From NCBI GenBank assembly GCA_016708875.1, contig JADJFA010000026.1:8366-72365 (forward strand): a DNA stretch of 64,000 nt. The letters run 5' to 3'. The stretch comes from Lewinellaceae bacterium. GTDB taxonomy: Bacteria > Bacteroidota > Bacteroidia > Chitinophagales > Saprospiraceae. Every line of letters starts with the position of its first letter. Position 1 is the stretch's first letter. A program made the translations under genes and the position numbers. This document shows, one piece after another, positions 7,964 through 18,528 of the stretch. The notes under the pieces are model-generated. The model saw nothing but the letters and a program-made list of their open reading frames with translations, did not search any database and had not been told where the DNA came from.

Positions 7964-10900
7964 ATGCTTTGCAATGCCCTAAAGTGTAAAATTGCCCTAT
8001 TTATATTGGCAGTTATTGCCAGTCAACATACGCAGGCTCAAATACAGATCAACGAATTGCTCGCCGTCAATTCCACCATCGTTTATGATCCTGATTTCGG
8101 CGAGTTTTCGGACTGGGTAGAACTGCGCAATTCCTCTGCCACAGCCGTCAACCTCTCCGGCTACACCCTCACCGACGATCCCGAGGAGCAGGACAAATGG
8201 ACATTGCCTGCACTAAGCCTTGCACCCGGCGAACTCCTGCTCGTTTGGACAGACGGGCTGGATAAACGCCCCAGCGACACAGCCTTTGTAGCCTATAAAA
8301 ACGCCGTGGCGACCATGACCGCTTTACACACCGGCTTCCGCCTCAGCGGGGATGGGGAATACCTTGGTTTGTTCAACCCACAGAGAAATCTGGAGGATGA
8401 AATTATGTATTGCACACAAGCCAACGATGTGTCGTATGGGCGCAGCCCGGCGACTCCCGCACTCTGGCTTTATTTCAGCGAGCCGACGCCCGGCGAACCC
8501 AACTCGCCATACGGTTCTGCGACCATGGAAACACCCGGTTTACCCGTTTTTCGCTTCCCGAAGGCTTACCCCACCCCGCAGACCTTGCACCTAAGCACGC
8601 AGGAACCGGGTGCTGTCATCCGCTTCAGCTCGATGGCACAACGCCCAACAGCGATTCTCCGATATTTACGGACAGTTTCCCGTTGAATCTCAACCTCAGC
8701 ATCAAGGCAAGGCTCTTCGTGCCGGGCAAAATGCCGGGCAAGGTGGTCACAAAATCCTATTTCATCAATGAAAACAACCAACTGCCCGTACTCTCCATCA
8801 GTTCCAACGCCGCGAACCTCTACGGTTTCGATTTCGGCATTCTGCAAAATGCCATCAAAGACCGGGAAGTACCCGCCACGATTGAGTACTTCGAGCCGGG
8901 CACGGGGCAAAGGGCTTTCCTCGCGGGCGTAGGCTTGCGGGTGTTTGGCACCTCAATTTACAACCTGCCGCAACGCCCGATTTCCGTGCGTTTTAAGGAA
9001 AAATACGGCAACGAAATCCTGAAATACCCGCTGTTCGAGGGCAAGCCCATTCCCCAGTACACGGCTTTTTTGCTGCGAAACGGCGGTAATGACTATAACA
9101 CCGCCTATTTTCGGGATGGGCTTGGCGTCCAGCTCGTGAAAGGCAAAATGGACATTGATTATCAGGACTATAAGCCCTGTGCTGTGTTCATCAACGGTGC
9201 GTACAATGGCATTTACGAACTCCGGGAACGCCTCGACGAAAAGTACATCGGCAGCAACCACGAAATCAACGCCGATAACCTTGACTATCTCGAAGATAGT
9301 TTGAATGTGGTGGCCGGCGACCAATTTGATTTTCTGGAACTGATGGATTTTGTAAGGCAAAACGATCTCGCCGACTCCGCCAGTTTTGCCCAGGTTGCTG
9401 GACAAATTGACCTCAACGAATTCAGCAACTACATGATTCTCAGGGCTTTTATCGGGTATCAAATCGCCGACCTCAACAACCGCTATTGGCGCAACCGGGA
9501 CACCGACGGCAAATGGCGCTGGATCGCTGCCGACCTCGAACACGCCTTCGGGCAACTCGGCGGCGACCCCGTTTCGGAAAACACCATCGCCAAACTCGCC
9601 GGGCTTTCCGGCCAGCTGCCCGAATGGGCCACCCTGCTCTTCAACCGCCTGCTGCAAAACCCTGGCTTCCGCGACGGCTTCATCCAACGCTCGGCGGCGT
9701 ACCTGAACACCATTTTCCAGCCCAGCGTCACCCTCGCCACGGTGGACAGCCTGAAAAACCTGCTGCAAACCCAGATGCCGAGGCATATTGGTCGCTGGCA
9801 GTCGCCGCCCTCTTTACAGGCCTGGCAAGGCAATATCAACTTCATCAAGTCCTTTTTGGAAAATAGACCGACCCACTACCGTCAGCACCTGACCGAACTG
9901 TTTGGAAAACAGGACAGTGTACTCGTGTCCATGCAAATCGTCGGGCAGGGCAAGGTGCTGCTGAGCGGCGTGGCTTTTTCCGAAAATATGCAAGGCCATT
10001 TTTCAAAAACACCCAAATCCAATTGTATGCCGTGCCAGCTCCCGGCTACCGCTTTGTGGCTTGGCAGGGGCTGAACAGCGCAGACGAAAATGCCGATCTG
10101 ATGCCCATGGGCGACACCTCATTCACCGCGGTTTTTGCGCCTTTGACCAATATCAGCATCATTCCGCCCCTCCTCTCTGCTGACACCACGCTGGCGGCAG
10201 CCGCCTCGCCGTGGTATGGGTTCGAGGATATAACTGTGCTGCCCGGCGCCCGCCTGACCGTGGAAGCGGGGGCAACGCTGCTGCTGAGCGATGGCGTTTG
10301 TATCAATGTGCAGGGCGGACTCCATCTCGATGGCTCGCCCGGCCAGCGCATCAGCGTCCAATCTGACCCCTCGCCTTCTGCAAGGCGCTCGTATAGTGGG
10401 CAGTCGGGTTATTGGGGCAGCATCACTGCGGATGCGCCGACAGACAGCCTTATCTTCCGTTATGCCGACCTGCGAGGCGGCAGTTTCGGCGGGACAGGAA
10501 CCGCCATTTTTCCACCATTTCCACGTACGATTGCCCATTGAGGGTAGAACACTCGACCATTGCCGAAGGCAAAGCGCCCCTCATCGCAAGGGGAGGCAGT
10601 GCCTACATCGGGCATTCGGAATTCCACACTTTCGTGAGCTGCAACGGTTTCATCAGCCTTTACGACATGGATGCACCACTCATCGAGTATTGTGTATTCA
10701 GGGGAAACCGTGCCATCAATACCGACGGCATTGATCTGAAGGGCATCACCAACGGCATCGTGCGGCACAACGAGGTGTATGGCTTCCTCGGCTCGAACTG
10801 CGACGGCATTGACTTCGGGATTTACTCGCTGAACAACCTCGTGGAGCACAACATTATCCACGATTGCTCGGACAAAGGCATCTCCATCGGCTCACAGTCC

Positions 10901-12526
10901 AATGCGCTCATCCGCCGCAATGTGATTTATGACTGCGATCTCGGCGTTGCCTTGAAGGACAGCCTCGCTGTCGCCCAAATTGATCAAAATACCTTCTACG
11001 GCAACCGCCAGGCGGTGGCTTGTTATGAAAAAAGTGCCCTGCGAGGCGGAGGAAAAGCCTTTGTGAAAAATTCGATTTTGTCCGCGTCCACCGAGTCGAG
11101 CATTTTTTATGATGCAAAATCTGTGATTCAGGTAAGCTATTCGCTCTCCGACCGGGAACCCTTGCCTGGCACGGGCAACCTGTACGCCGACCCCGCCCTG
11201 GTACACCCTTCGACGGGCAATTTTGAACTCTCGCCCGGTTCTCCCTGCATAGACGCTGGCGACCCATTTTCGCCCACTGACCCCGACAGCAGTCCCGCCG
11301 ATTTGGGCGCTTATTACACCCACTCGGGCGGCTACGGACTGACGCTGCATATCAACGAATTCAGCTACCACCCGCCATTCAACCGTCCCACGGGCGATTG
11401 GGTGGAATTGCACAACGGCAGCGAGCATCCCATTGAGCTCCAGGGCTGGCGGATAGCGCAGGGGCTACATGAGTTCGTTTTTGGGGAAAATGCGGAATTG
11501 GCGCCGGATGGTTATCTCGTGCTTTGTCAGGACACGGCGCAGTTCAAATCCTTTCATCCCGAAGCGGGCGCAGTTGTCGGAAATTTCCATTTTGATTTGA
11601 GCAACAAAGCGGGAAAAATCGCCCTGTACGACCAGGCGGGCGGGCTTGTCCACAGCGTGCGCTATGCCGACAGCCGACCCTGGCCGCCGCTCGCCGACGG
11701 GCTGGGCGCTACCGTGGAACTGGAACAGAACCGGGAAGGCAACCTCCCCACCGATTGGCGGGAAAGCCATGTGTTGCTGGGCAGCCCCGGTCAGCCAAAC
11801 AGTCTGCCGCCCGATGTGTCGGGGCTGTTTGTCAATGAAATACTGGCATCCAACACCCACACCCTGCCCGACGAACAGGGCGAGTACGACGACTGGTTCG
11901 AGTTGTACAATGCCTCCGATGACTCGCTGAACCTTGGCGGACTGTGTTTCACCGACGACGAGGACGAGCCTTGTAAATGGCAGTTGCCACTGCATTTTCC
12001 CGAAAAAACGACCTTGCCCCCGCATGGCTTTCTGCTGCTCTGGGCGGACGCGCAACCGAAACAGGGGCTGCTCCATGCCGATTTCAAACTGAGTGCCGGG
12101 GGAGAAATAGTGGCGGTTTTCCAGCGAGCAGGCAATGGCTACGGAGAGCAGGAACGCCTGAGTTTCGGGCAGCAAAGTCCAGATGTGTCCTGGGGCCGCT
12201 ACCCAGACGGCAGTGCGCAGACGGTATTCATGCACCCCACGCCCGGAGCGACTAATGTATTGTCAAAGACCGACGAAACGGACATACAATCTTTGGAAAT
12301 GTACCCCAACCCTTTTTCACATTGGCTTTACATCCATGCTGAAAATGTGGAAAAACCCTACCGCCTGACGGTGGTGAATATGTTCGGGCAGGTGGTTTAT
12401 GAGGCGGGCGACTTGCGGCAGGAACGGGCTATTCTGCTCCGGAGCGGCTTGCCCCCGGGGCTTTATTCGGTGGTGATACGGGATACGAATGGAAGGCGGT
12501 ATTCGGGGAAGGTGGTGGCGGAATAA
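7964..12526 (+). CDS. Giant T9SS protein: LTD, chitobiase-like, CotH kinase, beta-helix, two LTDs (three indels)
   Basis: One coding region of about 1,520 residues broken by three one-base losses: at 8627-8630 and in the T5 runs 9999-10003 and 10507-10511. Restoring them joins the frames seamlessly. Order: signal peptide; lamin-tail domain ('INELLAVNSTIVYDP'); a chitobiase-like strand ('VIRFSLDGTTPNSDSP'); a CotH kinase domain with 'INGAYNGIYELRERLDEKY' and 'WRWIAADLEHAFG'; a right-handed beta-helix ('GTAIFSTIS ... HNIIHDCSDKGI'); two more LTDs (near 11345 and 11825); and a T9SS domain ('MYPNPFSHWLYIHAEN'). CotH proteins are atypical protein kinases; surface proteins with LTD modules are common in this phylum. 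The target is unknown. Confidence 0.82.
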
Positions 12527-12626
12527 GGAGATTATCCTTAAATGACCTCAATCAACGCACTCGCTGATCCCCGTCATTTTACAGGCAGAAAGCACCGGCG
12601 ACCTTCGCCGAAAATCTTTCATTCTC

Positions 12627-13803
12627 ATGCCTGTTTACCACCACGCTGGCAAAATTCCGCACAAACGACACACCCAATTCCGCAATCACGCGGGGTGCTA
12701 TATCAGGAAGAACTCGTTGGCACTCAAGGCTTTTCGGGTGTTTCTTCGCTGGTATATCACCTTTACCCGCCTACGATTGTCAAGGAAAAAGGTACGCCAT
12801 ATTCTGTGGAGCCTACCATTGCGATTGACAAAAACCTCTCAGCCCTAAGCTTCAAAGGCTTCGATCTGCCTTATGTGAACGATTATCTGGAAAGCCGCAA
12901 AACCTTGTTTGTCAACAACGATCTGCACATCGGTCTGGCAGCACCGCACAAAGCACCAGGGATTACTTTTTCAAAAATGCCGATGCCGATGAGATGATTT
13001 TCGTGCACAAAGGCCACGGCTGGGTGGAGACCATGTACGGTCAGATACCGTTTGAATACGGCGATTACATCGTCATCCCACGAGGCACGATTTACAAAAT
13101 TCATTTCCTGACGACTCAAAACCGGCTGCTGTACATCGAGTCGTTCAGCCCCATTGAAATACCGGGTCGGTACCGGAATCAGTACGGACAAATGCTGGAA
13201 CACGCGCCGTTTTGCGAGCGCGATTTCAAATTGCCCAAAGACCTCGAAACCCACGACGAGCACGGCGATTTTCTGGTAAAAATCAAAAAACAGGGCATGA
13301 TTTACCCTTATGTCTACGCCACGCACCCCTTTGATCTGGTGGGCTGGGACGGTAATCACTACCCTTGGGCGATGTCCATATTTGATTTTGAACCGATTAC
13401 GGGCCGGGTACACTTGCCACCGCCAATCCACCAGCAATTCGAGGCGGCGGGATTTGTGGTGTGCTCCTTTGTGCCGCGTTTATACGATTATCACCCCAAA
13501 TCCATCCCGGCGCCTTACCACCACAGCAACATTGATTCTGACGAGATACTCTACTATGTGGATGGCGATTTTATGTCGCGGAACAATATCCAAAAAGGCC
13601 AACTCACCCTGCACCCGGGCGGCATTCCACATGGCCCACACCCTGGCGCCATTGAACGCAGCATCGGCAAAACCTCCACCGAGGAACTGGCGGTGATGAT
13701 TGATCCTTTTAAACCCATGAAAATCACCGAAGTAGCCATGAATATGGAGGTGGAGGATTATTATAAATCGTGGTTGGAAGCGGAAATTCCTGTTTTAGCT
13801 TGA
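12627..13803 (+). CDS. hmgA: Homogentisate 1,2-dioxygenase (two indels)
   Basis: Opens the aromatic ring of homogentisate to maleylacetoacetate in tyrosine/phenylalanine breakdown; cytosolic, Fe(II). From the ATG at 12627 ('MPVYHHAGKIPHKRHTQFR') the gene encodes about 392 residues once one G is restored in the G4 at 12692-12695 and one in the G3 at 12959-12961; both joins give family-typical text ('HAGVLYQEELVG', 'GDYFFKNADADEM'). The iron-binding region is visible as 'HHSNIDSDEILYYVDG' and 'HPGGIPHGPHPG'. It lies upstream of hpd with one small membrane-protein gene between, which fits one pathway. A longer frame from 12542 is a shadow. Confidence 0.9.
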
Positions 13804-13837
13804 AACCTCGTAGGTTTTAAAAAACCTACGAGGTTTA
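13803..13837. repeat. Palindrome CCTCGTAGG...CCTACGAGG
   Basis: AAACCTCGTAGGTTTT and its inverse form a 35-nt hairpin directly after the hmgA stop. A near-identical copy is at 34074-34108, a half copy at 23505-23526 and a decayed copy near 23100-23130. It could end the hmgA transcript or be an intergenic repeat. Confidence 0.8.
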
Positions 13838-13860
13838 CCGTTCTATAAATTGATCAGATT

Positions 13861-14382
13861 ATGAGACTTGCTTGCCTGATTCTCCTGTCAATATTGGCCG
13901 TATCCGTGCATGTAACTGCACAGGAGCATTCGCATAGTATTGTCTTTCGCAACAACCAAACGGGAGAGCAGCACAAAATAAACCAGGGAGATTTCGTCAA
14001 ACTGAAGATCCTGGAGGCAAACGTAAAAAAACGGTATACAGGCACTTTTAAAGAAGTCAATGAAGGCATCCTCACCCTCAAAGGGCAGCGTAACGTCGCA
14101 ATGGACAACATCGTGGACATTGCATATCGGCCCAAGGCAGCAAGATGGTTGTTTTGGGGGCTGTTGATAATCGGGATGTTATTAGGGGGATTTGCCTTCA
14201 TGCTCGTTTTTTCTGAGTACATGTTGGCCGTAACATTTGCCAAAGCAGCCTTGGTTTCGGTAGTGCTGGGTATTGTGATCAGTCTTGGTTCGGTTCGGCG
14301 AATCAACGATGTAAATACCCAATGGATCTACGAGTACTATTTCCCGGCAACGCCAAAACAGCAGATGATGCCAGTGTCCTAA
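13861..14382 (+). CDS. Exported two-helix protein, unknown function
   Basis: 173 residues. An N-terminal signal peptide ('MRLACLILLSILAVSVHVTAQ') is followed by a short beta-rich region ('GDFVKLKILEANVKK', 'GILTLKGQRNVAMDNI') that resembles a small SH3-like or LSM-like fold, then two hydrophobic helices (about 98-117 and 121-142) and a polar tail. Similar layouts occur in uncharacterised Bacteroidota proteins. It sits between hmgA and hpd on the same strand, but nothing in it suggests a role in aromatic catabolism. Confidence 0.7.
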   Translation: MRLACLILLSILAVSVHVTAQEHSHSIVFRNNQTGEQHKINQGDFVKLKILEANVKKRYTGTFKEVNEGILTLKGQRNVAMDNIVDIAYRPKAARWLFWGLLIIGMLLGGFAFMLVFSEYMLAVTFAKAALVSVVLGIVISLGSVRRINDVNTQWIYEYYFPATPKQQMMPVS

Positions 14383-14399
14383 ATCAAACAAGTATAAAA

Positions 14400-14490
14400 T
14401 AAATCGTCCCAATCCCACCAATCGTAATAATCGAATCAATCGAATAATCGGATCAATCCCCCAATCGAATCAATCAAATAATCGAATCAA
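14400..14490. repeat. Degenerate short tandem repeat (AATCGAATCAATC)
   Basis: About 90 nt of back-to-back variants of AATCGAATAATCG/AATCAATC ends at the hpd start codon. It is a low-complexity array with no hairpin as strong as the other spacers. Its position directly before ATG means it forms the hpd leader. Confidence 0.7.
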
Positions 14491-14492
14491 TT

Positions 14493-15644
14493 ATGCCAAC
14501 GCTGACCAACATCCAGAACTACAACTATGGTCTCCAAAAAATATTCACGGAGGCCGAAGACTTCCTGCCATTACTGGGCACGGATTACGTCGAACTTTAT
14601 GTCGGCAACGCCAAACAAGCCGCACATTACTACAAAACCGCCTTTGGGTTCCAATCACTGGCTTATGCTGGCTTGGAAACAGGCGTGCGAGACCGCACTT
14701 CGTATGTATTGGCACAGGGAAAAATCAGGCTGGTGCTGACCACGCCGCTTACTTCCCACTCCCCTATTTCCGAGCATATCAAACACCACGGCGACGGCGT
14801 AAAAGTCATCGCGTTGTGGGTGGATGATGCCAATGCGGCCTTTCATGAAACCACGCAACGCGGCGCAAAACCCTACATGGAACCCATCACAGAGCACGAT
14901 GAATTCGGGGAGGTAGTGCGTTCGGGTATCCATACCTATGGGGATACGGTGCACATTTTTGTAGAGCGGAAAAACTACAACGGCATATTCCTGCCAGGCT
15001 ACGAGCCTTGGATTTCAAATTACAATCCTACGGATACTGGCCTGAAATTCATTGACCACATGGTGGGCAATGTGGGCTGGAATCAGATGAACGTTTGGGC
15101 CAAGTTTTACAACGAGGTCATGGGCTTCGCCAACCTGATTTCTTTCGACGACAAGGACATTTCAACAGAATATTCTGCCCTTATGTCGAAGGTAATGACT
15201 AATGGCAACGGGCGCATCAAATTCCCGATCAATGAGCCGGCAGAAGGCAAAAAGAAATCTCAAATTGAGGAATACATCGAATTCTACGAAGGTCCGGGCT
15301 GCCAGCATATTGCCGTGGCAACGGATGATATTGTGTTCACAGTGAACGAGATGCGCAAGCGTGGCGTGGAATTCTTACACGTACCCGGCGCATATTATGA
15401 TACAGTAGGCGATCGTGTAGGCATTATTGACGAGAACCTCGTTAAACTCAAGGAACTCGGCATCATGGTGGATCGCGACGACGAGGGCTACCTCCTTCAA
15501 ATTTTCACCAAACCCGTGGAAGACCGCCCGACCATGTTCTTCGAAATCATACAACGCAAAGGCGCCAAGTCTTTTGGAAAAGGGAATTTTCAGGCGCTGT
15601 TTGAGTCAATTGAAGAAGAGCAGCGGCGGCGGGGAACGCTTTAA
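14493..15644 (+). CDS. hpd: 4-hydroxyphenylpyruvate dioxygenase
   Basis: Converts 4-hydroxyphenylpyruvate to homogentisate, the substrate of HmgA encoded upstream. 383 residues with two vicinal-oxygen-chelate domains. The metal ligands of the C-terminal domain are visible: His in 'FIDHMVGNVG', His in 'GCQHIAVATDDI' and Glu in 'MFFEIIQRKG'. Late regions 'LQIFTKPVEDRPT' and 'GKGNFQALFESIEEEQ' are family signatures. Length is typical and the frame is intact. It is followed by a palindromic spacer and paaA on the same strand. Confidence 0.95.
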   Translation: MPTLTNIQNYNYGLQKIFTEAEDFLPLLGTDYVELYVGNAKQAAHYYKTAFGFQSLAYAGLETGVRDRTSYVLAQGKIRLVLTTPLTSHSPISEHIKHHGDGVKVIALWVDDANAAFHETTQRGAKPYMEPITEHDEFGEVVRSGIHTYGDTVHIFVERKNYNGIFLPGYEPWISNYNPTDTGLKFIDHMVGNVGWNQMNVWAKFYNEVMGFANLISFDDKDISTEYSALMSKVMTNGNGRIKFPINEPAEGKKKSQIEEYIEFYEGPGCQHIAVATDDIVFTVNEMRKRGVEFLHVPGAYYDTVGDRVGIIDENLVKLKELGIMVDRDDEGYLLQIFTKPVEDRPTMFFEIIQRKGAKSFGKGNFQALFESIEEEQRRRGTL

Positions 15645-15647
15645 ATT

Positions 15648-15753
15648 TACGATTTACGATTTTGGAATTACGATTATTTTGATTTCGTGGAGTGCATGTT
15701 TTCGACTTTGTCCAAATCAAAAAATCGTAAATCCAAAATCGTAAATCCAAAAT
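15648..15753. repeat. Long inverted repeat (TTTACGATTTTGG family)
   Basis: Left arm about 15648-15685 (TTACGATTTACGATTTTGG) and right arm about 15714-15753 (AAATCGTAAATCCAAAATCG) form a long stem around a 28-nt loop in the hpd-paaA gap. The same family is at 41728-41839 in the beta-glucan operon. Confidence 0.85.
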
Positions 15754-15761
15754 CTCTACTC

Positions 15762-16679
15762 ATGGATTTTCAAGACAAACTACACGAATTTCAACAGTAC
15801 ATAGATGCTGAAGAAAAGGTAGAGCCAAAGGATTGGATGCCCGATGATTATCGGACACACAATATCCGGCAGATCAGCCAACATGCTCATTCTGAGGTAA
15901 TTGGAATGCAGCCGGAAGGCAACTGGATCACCCGCGCCCCAACGCTGCGCGCTAAAAAAATCCTGCTCGCCAAAATTCAGGATGAAGGTGGTCACGGGCT
16001 TTATTTATACAGCGCCGCAGAGACCCTCGGCATCAGTCGCGATGAGATGATTGCGCAACTTCATGAGGGCAAGGCCAAATATTCCAGCGTATTCAACTAC
16101 CCTACCCTCAACTGGGCCGACATCGGCGCCATTGGCTGGCTGGTAGATGGCGCCGCTGTGACCAACCAACTTTCGCTGCGCCGCACTTCATTTGGTCCGT
16201 ATTCTCGGGCCATGCTGCGGATATGCAATTAGGAAAGTTTCCACCAGCGCCAGGGGTATGAGATCATGTTGAAAATGGCAAAAGGCACCCCTGAGCAACA
16301 CGAGATGGCACAAGATGCACTCAACCGTTGGTGGTGGCCCGCTTTGATGATGTTTGGTCCGCACGACAACCAGTCTTCCCGCACTACAAAAGGAATGCTT
16401 TGGAAAATAAAACGCGCCAGCAACGACGAGTTGCGCCAGCGATTTATTGACAAAACGGTTCCGCAAGCGGATTTTCTGGGGCTTAAAATCCCAGATCCAA
16501 AATTGCGCTGGAACGAGACCACAGGCCATTATGATACCGGAGAAATCAATTGGGAGGAATTCAATCAAGTAATCCACGGCGATGGCCCCTGCAACCGCGA
16601 GCGTATGGCACACCACAAAAACGTACATGCAGAAGGCGCCTGGGTTCGGGAAGCTGCGGCGGCTTATGCGGCCAGATAA
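15762..16679 (+). CDS. paaA: Phenylacetyl-CoA epoxidase catalytic subunit PaaA, with in-frame TAG
   Basis: The di-iron subunit that epoxidises the ring of phenylacetyl-CoA, in complex with PaaB and PaaC. About 305 codons from the ATG at 15762 ('MDFQDKLHEFQQYIDAEE'). Ferritin-like ligands include 'KIQDEGGHGLYLYSA' (E..H) and 'ESFHQRQGYE' (E..H). An amber codon lies at 16230-16232: the text reads 'MLRICN*ESFHQRQG' where homologs read '..RVCKEESFHQRQG'. The frame is the same on both sides, so this is a substitution-type change (AATTAG for AARGAG), unlike the indels elsewhere. The ligand Glu right after the stop is intact. It is either a nonsense allele, a read error or readthrough. Confidence 0.88.
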
Positions 16680-16682
16680 CCA

Positions 16683-16826
16683 GATTAATATTGGTTATTT
16701 GGTTATTTGTGGATTTGGTTATTCGAGGTGGCAAAGCTTGGTGACCATTTTTAGGGTCAGGAAAATTCGGATACCAAGCTTTGGCACCTCGAATAACCAA
16801 ATCCACAAATACCCAAATCCACAAAT
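16683..16826. repeat. Long inverted repeat (GGTTATTTGTGGATTTGG family)
   Basis: TTGGTTATTTGTGGATTTGG plus TTCGAGGTG-CAAAGCTTGG is inverted as CCAAGCTTTG-CACCTCGAA plus CCAAATCCACAAATA. The stem is about 50 bp with a central loop near 16745-16770. It fills the paaA-paaB gap. A relative is at 51956-52080. Confidence 0.85.
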
Positions 16827-16837
16827 TCACCATTATC

Positions 16838-17134
16838 ATGTCACAAACAAACAATACCCAAGGTCCCGTCTGGGAAGTTTTTACCCAGAAAAAAAGCGGC
16901 GCTCCCTTTCAACATGCCGGGAGTTTGCACGCTTTTGATAAAGAAATGGCGCTTGAAAATGCCCGCGACCTCTACACCCGTCGCGATAAACCCAGCGGTC
17001 TTTGGGTGGTTCCCGCCACGGAGATCGTAGCCGTCAGCCCGGGTGATGCTGCGCCGTTTTTTGATCCTTCTGACGACAAGGTGTATCGTCACCCCACTTT
17101 TTACGAAGTCCCTGAGGGGGTACAAAATCTTTGA
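16838..17134 (+). CDS. paaB: Phenylacetyl-CoA epoxidase subunit PaaB
   Basis: 98 residues from the ATG at 16838; the frame is open upstream through repeat DNA, but 'MSQTNNTQGPVWEVFTQ' is the natural start. 'VWEVFTQKKSGAPFQHAGSLHA' and 'DLYTRRDKPSGLWVVPATEI' are diagnostic of PaaB, the small bridging subunit of the epoxidase. The C-terminal 'KVYRHPTFYEVPEGV' is also typical. Its stop overlaps the region just before the paaC start, consistent with co-translation. Confidence 0.93.
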   Translation: MSQTNNTQGPVWEVFTQKKSGAPFQHAGSLHAFDKEMALENARDLYTRRDKPSGLWVVPATEIVAVSPGDAAPFFDPSDDKVYRHPTFYEVPEGVQNL

Positions 17135-17136
17135 TT

Positions 17137-17886
17137 ATGGATACGCAACAGGCTTTGTTTCAATACTGTCTTCGCTTGGGCGACACCAACCTGATACTCG
17201 GGCATCGGCTGTCCGAAATGTGTAGTCGTGGCCCCATGCTGGAAGAGGATATTGCGCTCACCAATTTCGCGCTCGACCACATTGGCCAGGCAGAGGCTTT
17301 GCTGAAGTACGCTGGCGAGGTAGAAGGCAAGGGCCGTTCTGAAGACGACCTGAGCTATCTGCGTCCGGTGGAAGAATTCTGCAACTGGAGGCTCGTGGAG
17401 CAGCCTAATACTGATTTCGCTTTTGTGATTGCCCGGCAATTCATGGTGGATGTTTATCAGTGTTTGTTCTACCAAAAATTGCAAAAAAGCAACAATGAAA
17501 TACTGGCAGGCATGGCCGGACGCTTTTTAAAAGAGTCCATCTATCACCAGCGCCATACCTCCGCCTGGGTGCAAAGACTTGGCCTGGGTACGGCAGAAAG
17601 TCATCGCCGTATTCAAAAGGCTTTCAACGACTTATGGAAGCATACTCCGGAAATGTTGTCTGCTAAACCAAACGAAAAAATGCTGGTTGACTACGGAATC
17701 GCGCCTGATCCGGAGGAACTGGCTTTGGATTGGACCGTGCAGGTAATACGCGTAATCACACAATCCGGTCTGCGCCGACCTGCCGACGGGTTTGTAGAAA
17801 GCTATACTGCCCACACGGAGCATCTGGGCCATTTACTTGCTGAAATGCAATACTTGCAACGGGCTTATCCTGGAGCGAAGTGGTAA
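17137..17886 (+). CDS. paaC: Phenylacetyl-CoA epoxidase structural subunit PaaC
   Basis: About 249 residues. PaaC is the ferritin-like partner of PaaA that holds the complex together but lacks a working di-iron site. 'LRLGDTNLILGHRLSEMCSRGP' and 'ALTNFALDHIGQAEALLKYAG' are strong family signatures, as is 'ESIYHQRHTSAWVQRLG'. I chose the ATG at 17137 ('MDTQQALFQYC') over the in-frame TTG at 17131; it lies 2 nt after the paaB stop, consistent with translational coupling. Confidence 0.94.
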   Translation: MDTQQALFQYCLRLGDTNLILGHRLSEMCSRGPMLEEDIALTNFALDHIGQAEALLKYAGEVEGKGRSEDDLSYLRPVEEFCNWRLVEQPNTDFAFVIARQFMVDVYQCLFYQKLQKSNNEILAGMAGRFLKESIYHQRHTSAWVQRLGLGTAESHRRIQKAFNDLWKHTPEMLSAKPNEKMLVDYGIAPDPEELALDWTVQVIRVITQSGLRRPADGFVESYTAHTEHLGHLLAEMQYLQRAYPGAKW

Positions 17887-17900
17887 TGAACAACTGTTGG

Positions 17901-17993
17901 GTGGAACCGATTGCACGGATTAGACACGGATTTCTATTTTGACGGGTCAAAATCTTTGGAATCCGTGTCTAATCCGCGTAATCCGTGTTCCAT
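17901..17993. repeat. Inverted repeat (ACGGATTAGACACGGATTT family)
   Basis: GCACGGATTAGACACGGATT and its inverse AATCCGTGTCTAATCCGCG make a hairpin of about 93 nt filling the paaC-paaD gap. A second copy with other loop sequence is at 36750-36829 after the P-type ATPase gene. Confidence 0.85.
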
Positions 17994-18019
17994 CCTAACA
18001 AGTTAAAAACCATCAAATT

Positions 18020-18517
18020 ATGCAACCCGATTTCATTGGCATAGAAGAGCTCGTTTGGGAACGGCTGTCGCTGATTCCTGACCCGGAAGTTCCGGTTATC
18101 AGCATTCTGGACCTGGGCGTGGTGCGCAAGGTCCGCTATGATGGCAATACGCTTGAAATTGTCATCACGCCCACTTACACGGGTTGCCCGGCCATGAGCC
18201 TGTTTGTCGCAGAAATCAAGGCTGCCATGCACGATCAGGGTTTTGACGAGGTGGAAATAAAAACCGTTTACTCCCCCCCATGGACCACAGATTGGCTCAG
18301 TCCTGTGGCCAAAGAAAAACTCCGTCAATATGGAATTGCGCCTCCAGTAAAAGATATTGATCCAGATAATCCATTTGCTCTAGCGCCTGTAATTCCTTGC
18401 CCGCGCTGCGATTCAGAAGACACCAAATTGATCAGTCAATTCGGCGCAACTGCTTGTAAATCATTGTATTCCTGCAATAGTTGCAAGGAGCCTTTTGAGT
18501 ATTTCAAGCATTTTTAA
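18020..18517 (+). CDS. paaD: PaaD: MIP18-family iron-sulfur assembly protein of the epoxidase
   Basis: 165 residues. The N-terminal DUF59/MIP18 domain has 'SLIPDPEVPVISILDLGVV' and 'TYTGCPAMSLFVAEI'. The C-terminal zinc-ribbon-like part has CxxC pairs in 'IPCPRCDSEDTKL' and 'YSCNSCKEPFEYFKHF'. PaaD is thought to help mature the epoxidase iron centres. It follows paaC after a palindromic spacer. No paaE (reductase) or later ring-opening genes (paaG, paaZ, paaJ) follow; these must be elsewhere or replaced. Confidence 0.93.
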   Translation: MQPDFIGIEELVWERLSLIPDPEVPVISILDLGVVRKVRYDGNTLEIVITPTYTGCPAMSLFVAEIKAAMHDQGFDEVEIKTVYSPPWTTDWLSPVAKEKLRQYGIAPPVKDIDPDNPFALAPVIPCPRCDSEDTKLISQFGATACKSLYSCNSCKEPFEYFKHF

Positions 18518-18528
18518 AATTTCTTACT

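Noticed and set aside
8953..9786. 277-codon minus-strand ORF inside the CotH gene
   Set aside because: Antisense to conserved CotH kinase sequence; no domain recognised.
12542..12997. 151-codon frame starting at 12542 as the hmgA N-terminus
   Set aside because: Its first 45 residues match nothing; the conserved HmgA start is at 12627 in another frame and joins after one G is restored.
13803..13837. CRISPR-like repeat
   Set aside because: The palindrome occurs as single dispersed copies, not as a regularly spaced array; no cas genes are present.
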